A DNA stretch of 64,000 bases from Stropharia rugosoannulata (GCA_028532985.1 JANCIK010000004.1:2542001-2606000); one strand, 5' to 3'. Shown: positions 22,879 through 35,990, counted from the stretch's first letter. Notes: a model not told the origin generated them from the letters alone. Program-made: numbers and translations.

Positions 22879-23499
22879 AAGAAGTCCAAGATCACTAGTT
22901 GTTATAGAAAGGAACGTCCAAGCCCAGTTTCTACAAGTACCAGGGGCCGCTCAGGAGAAGATTTCCGCCAAATATGCGCTCAGCGCGTATTAAGTATGGC
23001 GAGATATACAGACAGTGTAGAAACGAGCGGAACGAATATGAAACGCCTGTGAGTGGAAAATGAAAGAGGAGTAGACGCATAAACTTGCTGATCGGGGCGG
23101 CGTCGGGTACGACGACGCGCCCACACGTGACCGTGAAGTAGTTTTGCAGAAGATTGGCAGAATCTACTTATATTCCAGATACTGTACTCGTATATCACTA
23201 TTGTGTGCTAACAAAGTTGGACTGCATTGTTCGCTCTGCCTTTTGAGCTGAGCTCCCCACTTTCCAGAAGCCATTACATCCCCAATCACGACGGCCGCTT
23301 GAACCGAACTGGAACTCCACCAATCAATTGAATACCTTAGAGTCTGGCAGTCAGGGCCGCATTTCCATTTGGGTGTCCTTTTACGTACTTCTCGATTTCA
23401 GCGTATCTCCAAATTACTTTCTTGCCCGAACAGCATATCCTCTACCTTATAAAGCTAACAAGAGAATAGGCCTATACTTCCCACCTTTCTGTTGAAACG
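22879..23499. other. Intergenic region between divergent genes
   Basis: 621 bases containing the putative promoters of the membrane-protein gene and the Crb2-like gene. I found no supported gene. It could hide a 5' exon of the membrane-protein gene. Confidence 0.4.
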
Positions 23500-26400
23500 A
23501 TGGACGCGCTTGATCAGAGGTACGCGACTTTTCATAGCATCAATGTTAGCATCAGCAGAAGTAACGCATAAGCCCTTCCACTGTAGTCCAGGCAGCTCAC
23601 AAATTGTTCAAGACCTGCTGGAGCGCGACATAAGCCCTGTCAAAGTTACTATCGCCCAGAGTCTTAAGCTGAAAACGCAGACGAACCTTTCCAATGACAC
23701 TTCCTCGGGCTCCTTCAACTCCTTACGAACGCATTCTGTCCCACAGTATCATTTTCACGGCCTCGCCCCTACCCAGACCCAATCGCAGCACAACGAAAAT
23801 GAAGAAGAGCCGCAAGAAGGATCGCAGAAAGAAAACATCGGGACAGCTACAAACAAGGAGCCCGAGCCCTTGCGACCGCTGTCCCCAATACCCTCATCTT
23901 CTCGACATCTGGCTGCCAAGCCTCTGCATGGCACGCGTTCAAGTGGCGCGGCTTCATCCCTGAATAAGGTCTGAGCTCTTTCTTTTTTTCTGAAAACAAT
24001 GAAGTATGCTTAAGCCTCGTGTAACCAGGGACCAGGCAAACGCGCAACAAACACGACCTTTCAGTCGCCCCGAACGCGGAGTGGTACCAGCGGAAATACA
24101 AATACTCCTGAGACGCGAAATACCACATATATACCTCCTCCTCAAACTACGTCTCGATACAAACAACCGTCCCGTCCCCCAGTCCGCGAATCGTCTCAGG
24201 ACTCCTTTGCTTGTGATCCCTTAGACCCAGAAGGTCACCTTTTAGCAACTGCTGAGCAGTTTGTGCGTCCTATCGCTGAACTAACAAAGGATTCGCCACG
24301 TCGTGATACAAGTAGCGGCAGCACTTCCGTATCTTCCATGTACCATCTGAGGGGCAAGGCACCCCAGGGCCGCGTCCTCGTTGAAACGACCCCGTCCAAC
24401 TCTGACAGCTCGCAAACCCAGTCACAAAGGACCTACGAGGAGTCGCAACACACGACTGGTGCGCAAAACCAAGATGCATCCGAGAGTATGGAAGTTGACC
24501 GGGACGGCTCCAATGATTTTGGCAAGCCACCACTTGCCGTACAGCCTATAATCCATCCCGATTTATTAGCATCGCAGACTACCAATCATGACGATGTCGA
24601 GGCAACCCAGCTGATTGGAGTAGTAGAGACACAGCCGACTACTCAACCGTCTACGCAAGTGGACAACACACTCGCTCTCGCTGTCGAAGGAACTACGCCA
24701 TTTAGTGCAGTGGAATCTGTCCTCCGATCCACAGCAAATCATGCATCAAGCGGAGCGCGTTCTTTGTTATCCATGGTCGCGCCGCAGTTCCAGCATCGGT
24801 ACAGACACATTGAGATCCAGCAGCACTCAGTGCCCTCTGCTCGGGAGAACACCGCCCCTGCCGGGCATGCTGGCACTGCTTCTGTAACTAATTCTTCAGA
24901 GATTCAGGAAACGCAGCCGTCGTTCCCTGAAGCACCGCCGCCCCGGTAAGTCACGCGTCATTTTTTCTATGAGGTCTGGCTTACTTTAAACAGACGCGGG
25001 TTTGCTCTCAAAACGTTTGATTCTCGGGCCTCCTCTAGTCTTCAGCCAGTTGGCCATAAGGACTCCGTGGAAATAATTCCTGATTCAGAGCCTTCTCGTC
25101 TAGATGCCAGTAAAATTGCTAACACTTTTCTCACTGTGGCACCCGCAGCGGTCTCACCCGTAGTAAATAACTCTTCTACGAACGGCAAAGCTCGTGCTGT
25201 CAGCGAGGATATTGAAATAGCAGCTCCTGAGTCAAACATTAGCGAGGACGAAGACGATGTGCCGCTGGCCGCAGCCATCTCACTTGCTGCGCCGCCGAAG
25301 AGACCTCGGGGCCGCCCACCTAGCAAGAAAAGCTTTGCTGCAGGGAAAGGTAAGGCGAAGGAGCGGGAGGGTGCTACAATCCAACCGCAGCCAACTGCGG
25401 TAGCAGTAAGTAATTACTTCAAATTTATAGATGCTCCCAGCTCATTCCTGCGCAGAAAACAACGAAGGCTAATCCCCAGACAAAGATACAAAAGCCAAAC
25501 GCAGGACAGGTAAAGAAACGCTCTTGGGAGACTAGCATAGTCCCTTCTTCTGTCCCCGAACAAGACATGCCCCGGGCAACGCGCAATAGTACTCGCCATA
25601 ATCAGCCAACTATCATCGCAGAGCCACCGAAGAAGGCGAAGCCCGCGCAGGTCGTCCCGTCCAGACAGAACTCGCGAGCGGCATCAACACCCAGTGTCCA
25701 TCAACCACAGGAAGACGACTCAGATCTGACAGATCTGGATGAACTTGGTGGCGAAGACCGCAAGACAGACATCGCGGATGAAGAATATCAGGATGTGGAT
25801 ATGGATACGACTGAATCTTCCCGGAAGCGTAAAAGAGCCCCGCCTGTTGGAAGGGGTCAGAAAAGGGCCAAACGCGGTGGTGCCACCCCATTAGGTACGA
25901 GGGCTAAATCTAGCTCGTACACCGCGACACAGGGTGGTTCCTCTCGCGGCACTCGCGTTTTCGCTCTCGAAAAAAAGGATGGTTTCTACTACTCCGGTAC
26001 CGTCCATTCAGCCGCCAATAATGAACAGTACCTCATTAAATTCGACGACAAGACCGAGAGCTGGATGAACCTTGAATTTTTGCGCAGTCTGGATTTGCGC
26101 TTAGGTGACGAAGTCCTGTACGGGAATTACAGTACACCATCGCAGGTCTATAACCTCGACGAGTTCAATAACTCCAAAGACGGTATTGTAGTCGTCCTTA
26201 CTGAAGAGGAGCCCGTGTCTAAAAAGGTCGGGGAGCTCCGCGTGGCGAACAAGACTATATCGTTCTGCTGGAAGGACAGAATGTTGTCACACGAGGACAT
26301 AACGACCACGGTAAAGCCTGTTAAAAGACAGGTCAGCGCCTCGCCCTCGAAGATATCTTTGTTCAGCCTTCCTGCTTCGCGAGGGCAGCGCAAGAAGATC

Positions 26401-27328
26401 ATGCACAAGCTGGGACTTATAGTGACTCTCGGAAGTCTGCAGCAAAAAACAAAGGAAAATCTGATGGCCACCATGCGGAACGCTGGCGCCACTCTCGTTG
26501 ATGACCTGGCCACGATCCTCCAAATGGACGGTGAGAATGAGTTGCAGAATAATCGGTGGATACTGCGCAAGGACGATGTCAAGTGGATTGGAAATGCCGA
26601 CATGACGCGTCTGCTTCTCGTCGCGGACGACTGCAGCCAGCGTCCGAAATTTCTCATGGCTCTGGCGCTCGGCATACCCTGTGTATCTTACCACTGGGTC
26701 GAAGATTCAGTTGCAGCTGTGAGTTCTGTTTAATAATTACGCTTGAGTAACTCCTGACTACTGCATTAGGGGAAAGAGGAAGACTGGACCAAATATATGC
26801 TGCCGCAGGGTTTCTCCCGCTCCCTTCAGGGACGTCTGACCCAGCAAGTAGATGCCGACTGGGGTTCAAGTCTTCACCAATTGACGGACATTATCAACAA
26901 TCGGCTCCCTTCGAAGCTCTTTGCCGACATGTCCATCTTATGCGTAGGGCATGACATTATCTGCCAACAGAAGGGCAAACGGGTACGCATAATTCTTATA
27001 GCCAGTGAATGGACTTGCTTCAACTATTATTATTTATTTGCAGAAGGCTGGCAGCGAAACCAATAGGAATGAACCAGCGAACTCTGTGCCTAGGATTCTT
27101 CTTGCTATGGGCGCTGATGTCGTAGAGACAGTGTCCGAGACTCGACATGCATTGCAAGACTTATCACGCTACAATTATGTAGTTCTCAAGGAGCCTTATC
27201 AGGGAAAGTTTGCCTATCAAGGCTCCAATCTCGTCAGCTGGGAATGGGTCAAAGAAAGCCTGGTCGCCTCACGTCTTATTCCTCCGCAGAACAAACCACA
27301 ACAATTTGAAGAATCGCAAGAAGCGTAG
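23500..27328 (+). CDS. DNA-damage checkpoint mediator, Crb2/Rad9/53BP1-like
   Basis: Nuclear adaptor that reads damaged chromatin and relays ATM/ATR signals to effector kinases. Seven exons (23500-23519, 23596-23968, 24029-24945, 24994-25405, 25456-26718, 26770-26982, 27044-27328) give 1160 aa. The N-terminal half is disordered and rich in SQ/TQ pairs, including SQTQSQ, ATQL and VETQPTTQPSTQ, the sites favoured by ATM/ATR kinases. A KRPRGRPPSKK stretch around residue 500 resembles an AT-hook. A Tudor-like fold begins near residue 740 (RVFALEKKDGFYYSGTV). A tandem BRCT pair fills the C-terminus from about residue 890, with VSYHWVEDSV in the first and VSWEWVKESL in the second. Domain order and length match this family well. 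Confidence 0.88.
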
Positions 27329-27785
27329 TGGACCATCTCTTGACCTATTTCTTGCCTTTGTCATCTTTCATCTATTTTTTTCTCATTTCCCAAATTTTGT
27401 CTTCTAATGTTCTGTGCTTTATAGCAAGCTTTATTGTACCCTTGTGATATAGATTGCAGCAAGTAACGAACCTAACCCCATCCAATTGTACATACATCAT
27501 TACCTACCTCTGCTACCACACTGCTATGCATCTTAAGGTTTATGAGCGCGTCGGAAGCCCATATACTACCATCTACGTATCTGGTCATCTTGCTCTGTAA
27601 TAACGTCGACACCTTAGTTTATGCTGCTATAATACTTTCTTACCCGTTGTAGTATTGCTTCGTATCCTATTTTAAACGGGTGACGTCACGATCTACGCCT
27701 TGGTGAGTTGTGGATGAGTGACCTCTATAACTCCCGGATACTAAAGTGCCTTTCGGGCTTCTGTCTCTCGCTGGCCTCTCTTATC
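27329..27785. other. Intergenic region, checkpoint gene to malic enzyme
   Basis: 457 bases holding the 3' end of the Crb2-like gene and the promoter of malic enzyme. It is pyrimidine-rich with no gene visible. Confidence 0.5.
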
Positions 27786-30127
27786 ATGCAAGCCCTTCAC
27801 TCTCATAAGCCGGTAACTTCGATAAATGCTCAGAGAATTGCTCTCAAAGGGTATGGTCTACTCACATCGCCTCGATTCAATAAAGGAACTGCTTTCTCTC
27901 GATCGGAGCGCAAGGCCTTTGGTTTAGAGGGACGCCTGCCATCCAAAGTTAACACTCTAGAGCAGCAATGCACCAGGGCGTATGATCAGCTATGCCAGCG
28001 CGACTCGCCAATCCACAAGAACACGTTCCTGCAGAGTTTGAAGGACCAGAACTGGACGCTGTACTACGCCTTGCTTGCAAGACATCTGCGAGAGCTCATT
28101 CCAATCATCTATACCCCTACGGAGGTACGAAATGGAGCAGTCTGTCGCTGCTGAGAAATGACAGACATCAAATAGGCTGAAGCTATATCATCTTATTCAC
28201 ACCTCTTCAGACGCAGTGAGGGGTTGTTTCTAACATTCCCTCATCAGGATACGATGGAGGAAAGTTTCCTTGAACAGACCGCCGGGAGAGAGATTGATCT
28301 AATCGTGGTTACTGATGCTGAGGCTATTTTAGGAATTGGTGATCAGGGGGTCGGGGTATGCGCCATCCACTACTTTCACCGTGCAACTGCACACTTATTT
28401 GAGTTTATATCTATACGCGCTTGTTTCCACAGGGAATAGGCGTATGTACTTCTTCTGCTGAAATTGAAGCAAGAAATAACAAAGCACCTCTGACAGATAT
28501 CAACGGCTAAATCAGCTATATATACGTATGGTCCTATGCATAGGTTCTAAACTATAAAGCTAGGTCTGTCAAGTTGACTCTGTGATAGGCTCATTGGTGG
28601 ATTAAGTCCAAGTCGATCGTTGGCGGTTACATTGGACGTCGGGACAAATAATGAGGACCTGTTGAAGGATCCTTTATACGTCGTAAATTGCTTTAATGAT
28701 TCCTTGTCTCGTATTATAATCATTATTATTCAAAGGGATGGCAAGAGAAACGAGTCAGAGGAGAAGCATACGACAAGTTTGTGGACAAGTGAGTCAAACC
28801 TTCCCTACAAAGACATTTAACTGACCGTACTTTCAGATTTGTTCAACTTGTGCGGAAACATTATCCGCATAGTCTTCTTCACTTCGAAGATTTTGGTGTT
28901 ACAAATGCACATGCTCTGTTGGAACGGTACCGCGATACCCACTCCGTTTTCAATGACGATATGTAAGTCGACGATTTCAAGAACTTTTTTTCGCTTTGCT
29001 CACCGGTGACTACAGTCAGGGGACTGGAGCAGTGACCCTTGCGTGCATCATGTCCGCTATTCGTATCTCGAGCGAGAGCCGTTCATCCGTCCTTGACGGC
29101 ATAAAAGACGATAAAACTGTACGGACGACTCTCTCAGAGCAGCGTGTGGTCATCTTTGGCGCTGGTTCCGCTGGTCTTGGCATTGCAACCCAGTTGCGCG
29201 ATGCAATGGTTACAGAAGATAATACTGATAAAGAAAAGGCCACTCGCAACTTTTGGCTGGTAGACCGTGAAGGCCTCTTGTATTACGGCAAGGGCACACA
29301 GCAGTCCTCGGTGCACGACCACCGAAGTACCTTCTATCGACCAGCAGACGACGGCTGGGGAGACGAGATGGACAATAAAGAACAGAAAAGAAGCCAGAAC
29401 CAAGTCTCGCTGTTGGAGGTAGTCAAACGTGTCAGACCAACTATCTTGATTGGATGTTCTACCGCCGCTGGAGCGTTCACCAAGGAAGTGGTTGAGGCTA
29501 TGGTTAACGGACTGCACGAAGGGGAGCATCCTATTATCTTACCTCTCTCCAATCCTAGTCGGCTAGTAGAAGCCACCCCGGAAGATCTACTTGAGTGGAC
29601 TAATGGACGCGCACTTATCGCCACAGGAAGCCCATTTCCCAGCGTCAAGAGGAACGTGAATGGCAAACACATGGAATTCCTGTAGGACATTAATCTTCAC
29701 AATCAGCTCGTATGATTGACATAAGATCGCCCGATGTTTTTTTAGGATTGCTGAATGTAACAACGCATTGATATACCCTGGGCTTGGTTTTGGCGCCATC
29801 ATAGCGGAGTCTGGTCGGGTGACAGATACCATGCTCATTACGGCGGCGCGCCGTCTAGCAGAACTGGCCCCCGCTGTCAACAGTGATGATGGCTCATACA
29901 ATGGCGCGGGTTTATTACCTGATTTTGGAGAATCTCCCAATGTTAACTTTGAAGTCGCGGTTTCTGTAGCAGAACAGGCTATCAGGGAGGGAGTAGCTAA
30001 CGAGAAGTGGCTCAACTCAGAAGTAGGTTGGGAGTTGAAGGATGTGCGCAAAAGAGCAGGGGAGAAGGTATGGGTCCCTGTCTACACGGATTACATCTAT
30101 GATGAAGGCGGTATTCGCGATTTATGA
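27786..30127 (+). CDS. Malic enzyme (malate dehydrogenase, decarboxylating)
   Basis: Oxidises and decarboxylates malate to pyruvate, making NADH or NADPH. Nine exons sum to 1878 nt and give 625 aa: 27786-28124, 28176-28355, 28433-28441, 28497-28525, 28589-28682, 28736-28788, 28837-28962, 29016-29681, 29746-30127. Motifs are IPIIYTPTE with the catalytic tyrosine, [64 protein letters not shown], the second nucleotide fold [13 protein letters not shown] and [12 protein letters not shown]. Exon 3 is only 9 nt and supplies GIG in the conserved GVGGIGIS. The ATG at 27786 is the first one inside the coherent frame. The 50-residue leader could target mitochondria, but this is not clear. Cofactor preference cannot be set from sequence alone. 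Confidence 0.94.
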
Positions 30128-30241
30128 CGTTGGTCAGTGGTTGCTGATATATGACGTCTATTGACGTTGATTAGTTTATGTATACATTTATCAATATGGA
30201 TATATCCAGTTTGGACCATGAAAGTAGTGATAATACATGCA

Positions 30242-31345
30242 TCAAAGGGCGACATTGAAGTGAGAGTCGTCAATAGTAGTAAACACATGCCCTTCATCCA
30301 TGAGTTTATCGAGAGCATCACTGTAAGTAATGAAAAAACATGGATCAGAACAAGTAGACAAAGAACGGAAGGAAGAATGGAAGGTCTGTACCTAATATTC
30401 CGGGCGTCTTCACCACTAGTTGCTGCGATTGCTTTTGCAATAAGAGCAACATGAACCCCTTCGTCCTGTGGCGGTTGTTCCATGATAAATTTAATGATGG
30501 ATCGTTGCAACTGTGGTAGGTGAGCAAATTCGTCTTTGGTAGCGGAGGGGGCAATTTTTTGAGCTGAATAGGCAGAAGGGCCTCCTGCAGCACTTGCACC
30601 CGACGGCTAATCACATCGAGTCATTAATATCAATCCAGTTTCTCCATAAATGACAAGAAATAACTCACTGGTCCACGTTCCAGCAGCAACGTTACATAGA
30701 CCGACTCGAGAATGTGAAAGTATATCTCATGCGGATCTGAGATAGGTCGTATTTGAGTGGCGTTGATATACCTCTTTTTACCAAAACTCTTGAGGGTACC
30801 GTTCACCTTGACGTATTGCAGCTGTCTGTAGGCAAGAATGGACTGAATTTCATTGTCTACCTTGGGGGAAAAGATTATGCTTACGAGTCGGCGTTTCCGT
30901 CATCTGAGTTTTGCTCCGCGTCTGCGTCCACCCACCGCCGTGCTTCTATTTTTCCAGTACCATCGTCCAGCATATACACCGAATTCGTAGTCTGCTTCGT
31001 TATGGATACGACATGCCCAATAACGGATACCTATCAACGAGTTCAAGGCGAGTTCAATATGTCGAAGTGAAAATGAACCAACCTGGCCAATTTCGATATC
31101 GTCTATCCTCCACTCCGCGTCTGTGTGTGCTTGCGACGCGCGATTTATTTGAGCGACTGTAAATGGGCGCAGCGAGTTTGAAATTTCAGTTTTCTGAAGA
31201 TAAGAAATATTTAGTACTATTCTGCTATAATGCTTCATGAAGTAAAACATACTCTCATCCCAGGGCTACCACTCTGGCTAAACGGCGATCCACCCTGGAG
31301 GTAACCTCCGCCACCTCCCCCATAGTAGTTTGATTCGTCTGACAT
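30242..31345 (-). CDS. RFA2: Replication protein A 32 kDa subunit (canonical)
   Basis: Middle subunit of the RPA heterotrimer, which coats single-stranded DNA in replication, repair and recombination. The N-terminus is the expected Ser/Gly-rich phospho-region (MSDESNYYGGGGGGYLQGGS). The OB fold follows (WRIDDIEIGQ, YMLDDGTGKIEARRWVDADA, YVKVNGTLKSF, INATQIRPISDPHEIYFHIL). The C-terminal winged helix is intact (IIKFIMEQPPQDEGVHVALI and ALDKLMDEGHVFTTIDDSHF). The start exon is 31345-31253 and the stop is at 30242-30244. It has several introns. Two ACGCGT words upstream may be cell-cycle boxes. It converges on malic enzyme with 114 bases between stop codons. Confidence 0.93.
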
Positions 31346-31411
31346 GATTCAAAGCAGTCAATAGAAATAGACACAGAATAGACTCAATAGAGGCTTACAT
31401 TGACTCATTAG

Positions 31412-31417
31412 ACGCGT
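31412..31417. promoter_or_regulatory. ACGCGT (MCB-type) site upstream of RFA2
   Basis: Located 67 bases before the RFA2 start codon. ACGCGT is the MluI cell-cycle box bound by MBF in yeasts, where replication genes are typical targets. A 6-base word occurs by chance about every 4 kb, so the site alone is weak evidence. Confidence 0.4.
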
Positions 31418-31721
31418 TATTGGTATGTATGTGGAAGAGAACAAGTAGGCAACAACCAAGGAACAACCTTGGACTCACAATCCCATTATTGAAACGTAAC
31501 TGTGACAATACGACTCACGTGTATCGGTCGGTCACAGTCTGTTAATTAATGCTTTCTTGAACTTCGCGTCATGGTAAAGCTGCCAGTGGTCCTTGGATAT
31601 TATATGTACTAGACATTCACCCCGTGTAAACTAATTTAAGTATATGCAGAAGTCATACTCAGCTGTGTCCTGGTCATGTAATTCCTAGTAATAGTTGAGT
31701 TGTTGGAATTCTAGACGCATC

Positions 31722-31727
31722 ACGCGT
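31722..31727. promoter_or_regulatory. Second ACGCGT site upstream of RFA2
   Basis: Located about 377 bases before the RFA2 start. Together with the site at 31412 it makes a pair within 400 bases of a gene expected to be S-phase regulated. Confidence 0.3.
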
Positions 31728-32283
31728 GCTTTGCGAGCGTAGTAGTACGCAATGAGTACTTTCTAAGTGTTTTCCATTCATTACCCAATCACTAAGTTAT
31801 CGCCCATTTAATCTATTTTTGTTACTTACTTACTTGTCATTCACTTGTTCTGTAAGCGTTCTAGCTATTATTCTATTATTACTGTTGAAGTATTTAATAG
31901 TTCCTCGATGCAATTTTCCTACATCTGTTTGCCTCTCGAGCTCACCGAGGCCAAACGTGAATTCACTTATTCCTTTCTCATGTGTTGATCACGCGGTGCT
32001 ACGCTTATTTTAACAATAGTACATCCTGTTCTATTGCTGTCATATGTAAGCTGACCCACATGTGTGTTAGCGTTTTCTAGTGAGCTGAGTGAAGGTGTAC
32101 TAAACCAAACTTTGAATGAGATTTGTCTAGCCAATCATATGCGTTCTTCGTCTCTTTATACTGAATTTTATTATAATAGATTACACGAATAACGGAACTG
32201 GGTAACAAATGTAGCTACAAGACACCCCGGCGTGTAAGTAGTATGTTTTAATCGTTCATCATCTTACGGTTTGAAGTAATTTA

Positions 32284-35200
32284 TTACGCATATGTAGTAG
32301 CAATCTTGGACATGCCTTTTCCAACAGCGTCAAGGACTTTGCGGCGAGCGTCAGTGATCTTTTTGGCCTGAGCAAATACAAAGTCGCGGTCAACCTGGAG
32401 GATACAACTTGGGTAAGCATCCAACATGAAGCATAACAATGGTAATTACCTGTGCTAACAAGTCCGGAGGGCAGCTTTCCACACACGTGGTTCGACTTTC
32501 ATTTGAACCATCTAGTCCGCCTCGCTTGACTAGTGCAGATGAGATGTATCTGAGAGTGGCTAGAGCACGACCGCGTATATCCTTAAAGTTCGTAACAAGC
32601 TAACAACAGCGAATTAACGAGGTAGAGTGTCTAACTAGTCGATTCACTCACGTTGCTGAACTTGTTCGCCTTTACCACTGCAGGTGACTTGAAGCGTAAG
32701 GTTACCACCACGAAAAGAAGATATGCTTCTTGTGCTAGAGTAGCAACATGCAATAATTCGCTCGGTGATGAGTATTTCTGTGCCTCGTCAAAGCGTCGTT
32801 TCACAACTGTTCAACGTGTTATTTTGGAACTCGAAACAGGGGGATGTATGACACACCATCGAAATACTCTGTAACCAACTTAGGAGGATTCTCAACTGCA
32901 GGCGGCTCCTCCTTTTTATGATTCCCGTTCGCAGTGGCAGGGGGTATTTCTATGCCTTTTAATGGATGTCCTGTCTTCATTTCTGTCTGTTTCGCAGCTT
33001 CAGCCAGGACAACAGAAGGGGGTGGCCGTGCATAGTCATGATAAGGCTCTAACCAATCCGCAAGGGCGTTCATATAGTCAATAAATGCTGCCTCATCTAC
33101 AGTTAACTGAAAGGGGTATTCGTCGGCGAAAGCAACACAATGAATTTATGACAACGTACACTTGCGTCCCTGTTAGGACTTTGCATGACGAGACGTTCTT
33201 TCAAGGAAAGTTTACCGTCGACTTGAGGACCGGGTTTTGGCCGATCCCCGATAAGTAATTTCTCCTCTACACTTTCATCCAGGTCACTGGCTTGTTGGAA
33301 AGCACGAATATATGCCTTGATGAAGGCGGACAACCACTCGTACTATTAAACCGTGAACATGCACGATATAGATCAGATGGTCAAAGAAACATACCCCTTC
33401 GGGCTTGCCAAATAGAAGAGTTTGCTGGTTAAGGTCGTCACATTGACTGGGTTGATAATTTGGCAGAATTGAAAAGTCCCGGTTATCGAAATGAGCTGTA
33501 TACAGATGAGAATAATTGATATTCTAAAGGGTGGGTTTACTGACTTCGGTCGAAAATGAACTTCAATTCAATCAATTCCATATCGATAAAATCAGATGAA
33601 ATAGGCTCGTGAGTGAGGCGGATCCGGACATGTTCCACTTTCACTGTATCCCGCTGCAGCGAATTATCCAAGCGGGTTTCGAATTCGATGAATTCGGGTA
33701 TCTGGTGATGTTCGTCAAATAGCCCTTGAGCAGAGGACACGACATACTTGAGAATATTTCTCTGCGGTAAAAGCACGAACAACAAAGTCACTAGTCTGGA
33801 GTAAGATTAATAGGATGTGATAGCATAAATAAGAAACGTGTCACTTCTTGTGAATTGCTTAGATAGATCTGGGTCGATTCGAGGCATTCTGAAGATAAAG
33901 TCAGGTCGCCTATGGAAGCTGTTGCGAAGGTTGAGGAGCGAGATAGTATAAGATGTGACAGGGTATCGTGCTGAATTTGTTTGATTTGCATGGCGCGATA
34001 GTGTTCAAGGGCTAGCGAAGGGGCCCCTGATAAAAATATTTAGTTTGAAAACATGTTTCTTATTTAAGTCAGTGCTCACCTAACAGACGGTATATCCGTA
34101 TCAAAATCAGTCTCATCAAGAATGACTGTTTACTTCTGGAGAGAGAAAACTCAAGGAGATAAACTGCATTGATAAGATGGCAATTGTCGCCAGTTAACTT
34201 CCGTAGGTTGACATAGGCGTTCCCGGCCAACAAAGCAAGGTCATCAACAAACTGAAGTTCTGTAGAAGGCAGGGAACTGCCAAGATGTAGCCCAGCAAAA
34301 TAGTGCTTCGTATAGGTTGAGACACGCTTCAGCTCGCTTTCAACGGTTACTTCACTCTCTGGTAATGTGTAGCGCAAGATTTTATGGGCGTTTATAAGAC
34401 GCAGCAATTCAGATACAGTGTCCTTTTGGCAATCATTAGTATCATAGAATATCAATTATCATTGGCCACTTACGAATGAAGGGGGAACGTTCTGAAGGAA
34501 TGCTCGGAACCCATCCAGAATTGCTGAATCGACATTCAAAAACGGTTTTAAGTCTTCAAAGCAGCATGCTTTGTCGCCAAATTTGTTGAAGTACTGCTTC
34601 ATTAACTCAAGCCCGCGGGTTAGGTCTGTTTGCGCTGTATTAAGGCAACATCTGGCACTTGAAGATTCAGATTTACATACCTTCCGACAGATTGTGTGCG
34701 TATGCTCTTTTCTCGAGTTCCAAAATTGCCAACGAAGCAGAACGGTCTTTCAAGCCATCTTCGCTTTCCACTTTAGAGAAGAAGGCCTGAGCCCGAGCAA
34801 CTTTATCCTTAGCTTCCGGGTCTACTGAGTCGGAAGGTGTAGGAGGGAGCGCTGCATCCAAGACTGCCAAAAACTCTAACCAGTTACGATCTCTACCAAG
34901 CGCAGTGAGTTGAATAACAAGAAATTTACGGAAATTGGTGTGCATACTTTTTGTCGGTGATTAATTTTTCTGCGCGTTCGCCTTCTTGCTGCGTTCGCCC
35001 ATGGTGGAGCCACATATCTCGGCGGGCTTCGTTACATGACAAGTTCGTTGAACATATTGCTTGCCCTATATCGCTTTCGACAAGTTTTTCTGCCTCTTTG
35101 AATAGGTCTAGTTCGCGTAAAATCGAAAGGTGAAGGTGGAAACGATCAGAAGATGGCTGCGAGGGCGTCGGTGACGTCGTAAGTAGCCGGTGTGCCAATT

Positions 35201-35990
35201 TATAAAGAATGGTTCGCATTGTAGGTGGTGTGGAACTCTCTTTAGCCTGTGCATAGTTTAAACCTCATGGTAAAAATAGAACAAATTAATAACTGACTAA
35301 CTCACCTGAAGCACGGCGCACATAACGCTCCAATACAAGTAACGATCCTCTTCCTGGAACTGCTTATGCATTCGCAAAGCTATCTACGCGCCAGAATCAG
35401 CATGTCTTTCGGCATCTGACGCTATGAGCGGCCTCGTGTATAAGGCATACCTGATGAGCTGACTTCCAATGATTAGCGCGCACATTGGCAAAGAACGTCT
35501 GGGCACCAAGTTCTTCATTGCCAGGAAGCTTCTTAAAAGCCTCCTCAAACATCATTACCATGTCATTGTCTGGCGATCCATGAATCTCGGTAACATAATG
35601 ACGGAGAGGAACATACGCCTGCCCAAACCACGCAATACATGCATCATGGCGGTCAACACTCCATCATCCGTTGGCTTCGTTTCGAGAACTTCATCACATA
35701 AAACAAGTGCCTCCTCCACTTTTTGCGAACGAACAAACGCAAGTGCTTTAAGCGCCTACAAAGATTCAAGGTCAGTGCATGTAATCACATTGTTCCCTGT
35801 AGACAACCTTCAGCAGTTCATTCTTAGGGTGCTTTTTGAGTAGCTTATTACAAGCCACAATTGCAGCCTTATTGGATCCCGTATCGAGAGCATCTAAATT
35901 CCATTCAATTCTGAGTAAGCTTTATGAACGTGCAATGGACGACTAACCATAAATTGGACGTATCTGTCGGTCATACGCGGCGGCAGACAT
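32284..35990 (-). CDS. NAA25: NatB N-terminal acetyltransferase auxiliary subunit (NAA25/Mdm20)
   Basis: Ribosome-associated TPR scaffold that pairs with catalytic NAA20 to acetylate proteins starting Met-Asp, Met-Glu, Met-Asn or Met-Gln. The start reads MSAAAYDRQIRPIYG and continues as ALDTGSNKAAIVACNKLLKK, the usual NAA25 N-terminus. TPR-like helices follow, such as LKALAFVRSQKVEEALVLCD and LGAQTFFANVRANHWKSAHQ. The C-terminus ends with VDRDFVFAQAKKITDARRK and GMSKIATTYA, which is the family's conserved tail and fixes the stop at 32284. There are many short introns; not all were mapped. An ACGCGT word lies at 36065-36070, upstream of the start. Confidence 0.85.

Larger units (their letters stand above)
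31346..32283. other. Intergenic region upstream of RFA2
   Basis: 938 AT-rich bases between the RFA2 start and the NAA25 stop, both on the minus strand. Apart from the ACGCGT sites listed separately, I see no gene or repeat. Confidence 0.5.
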
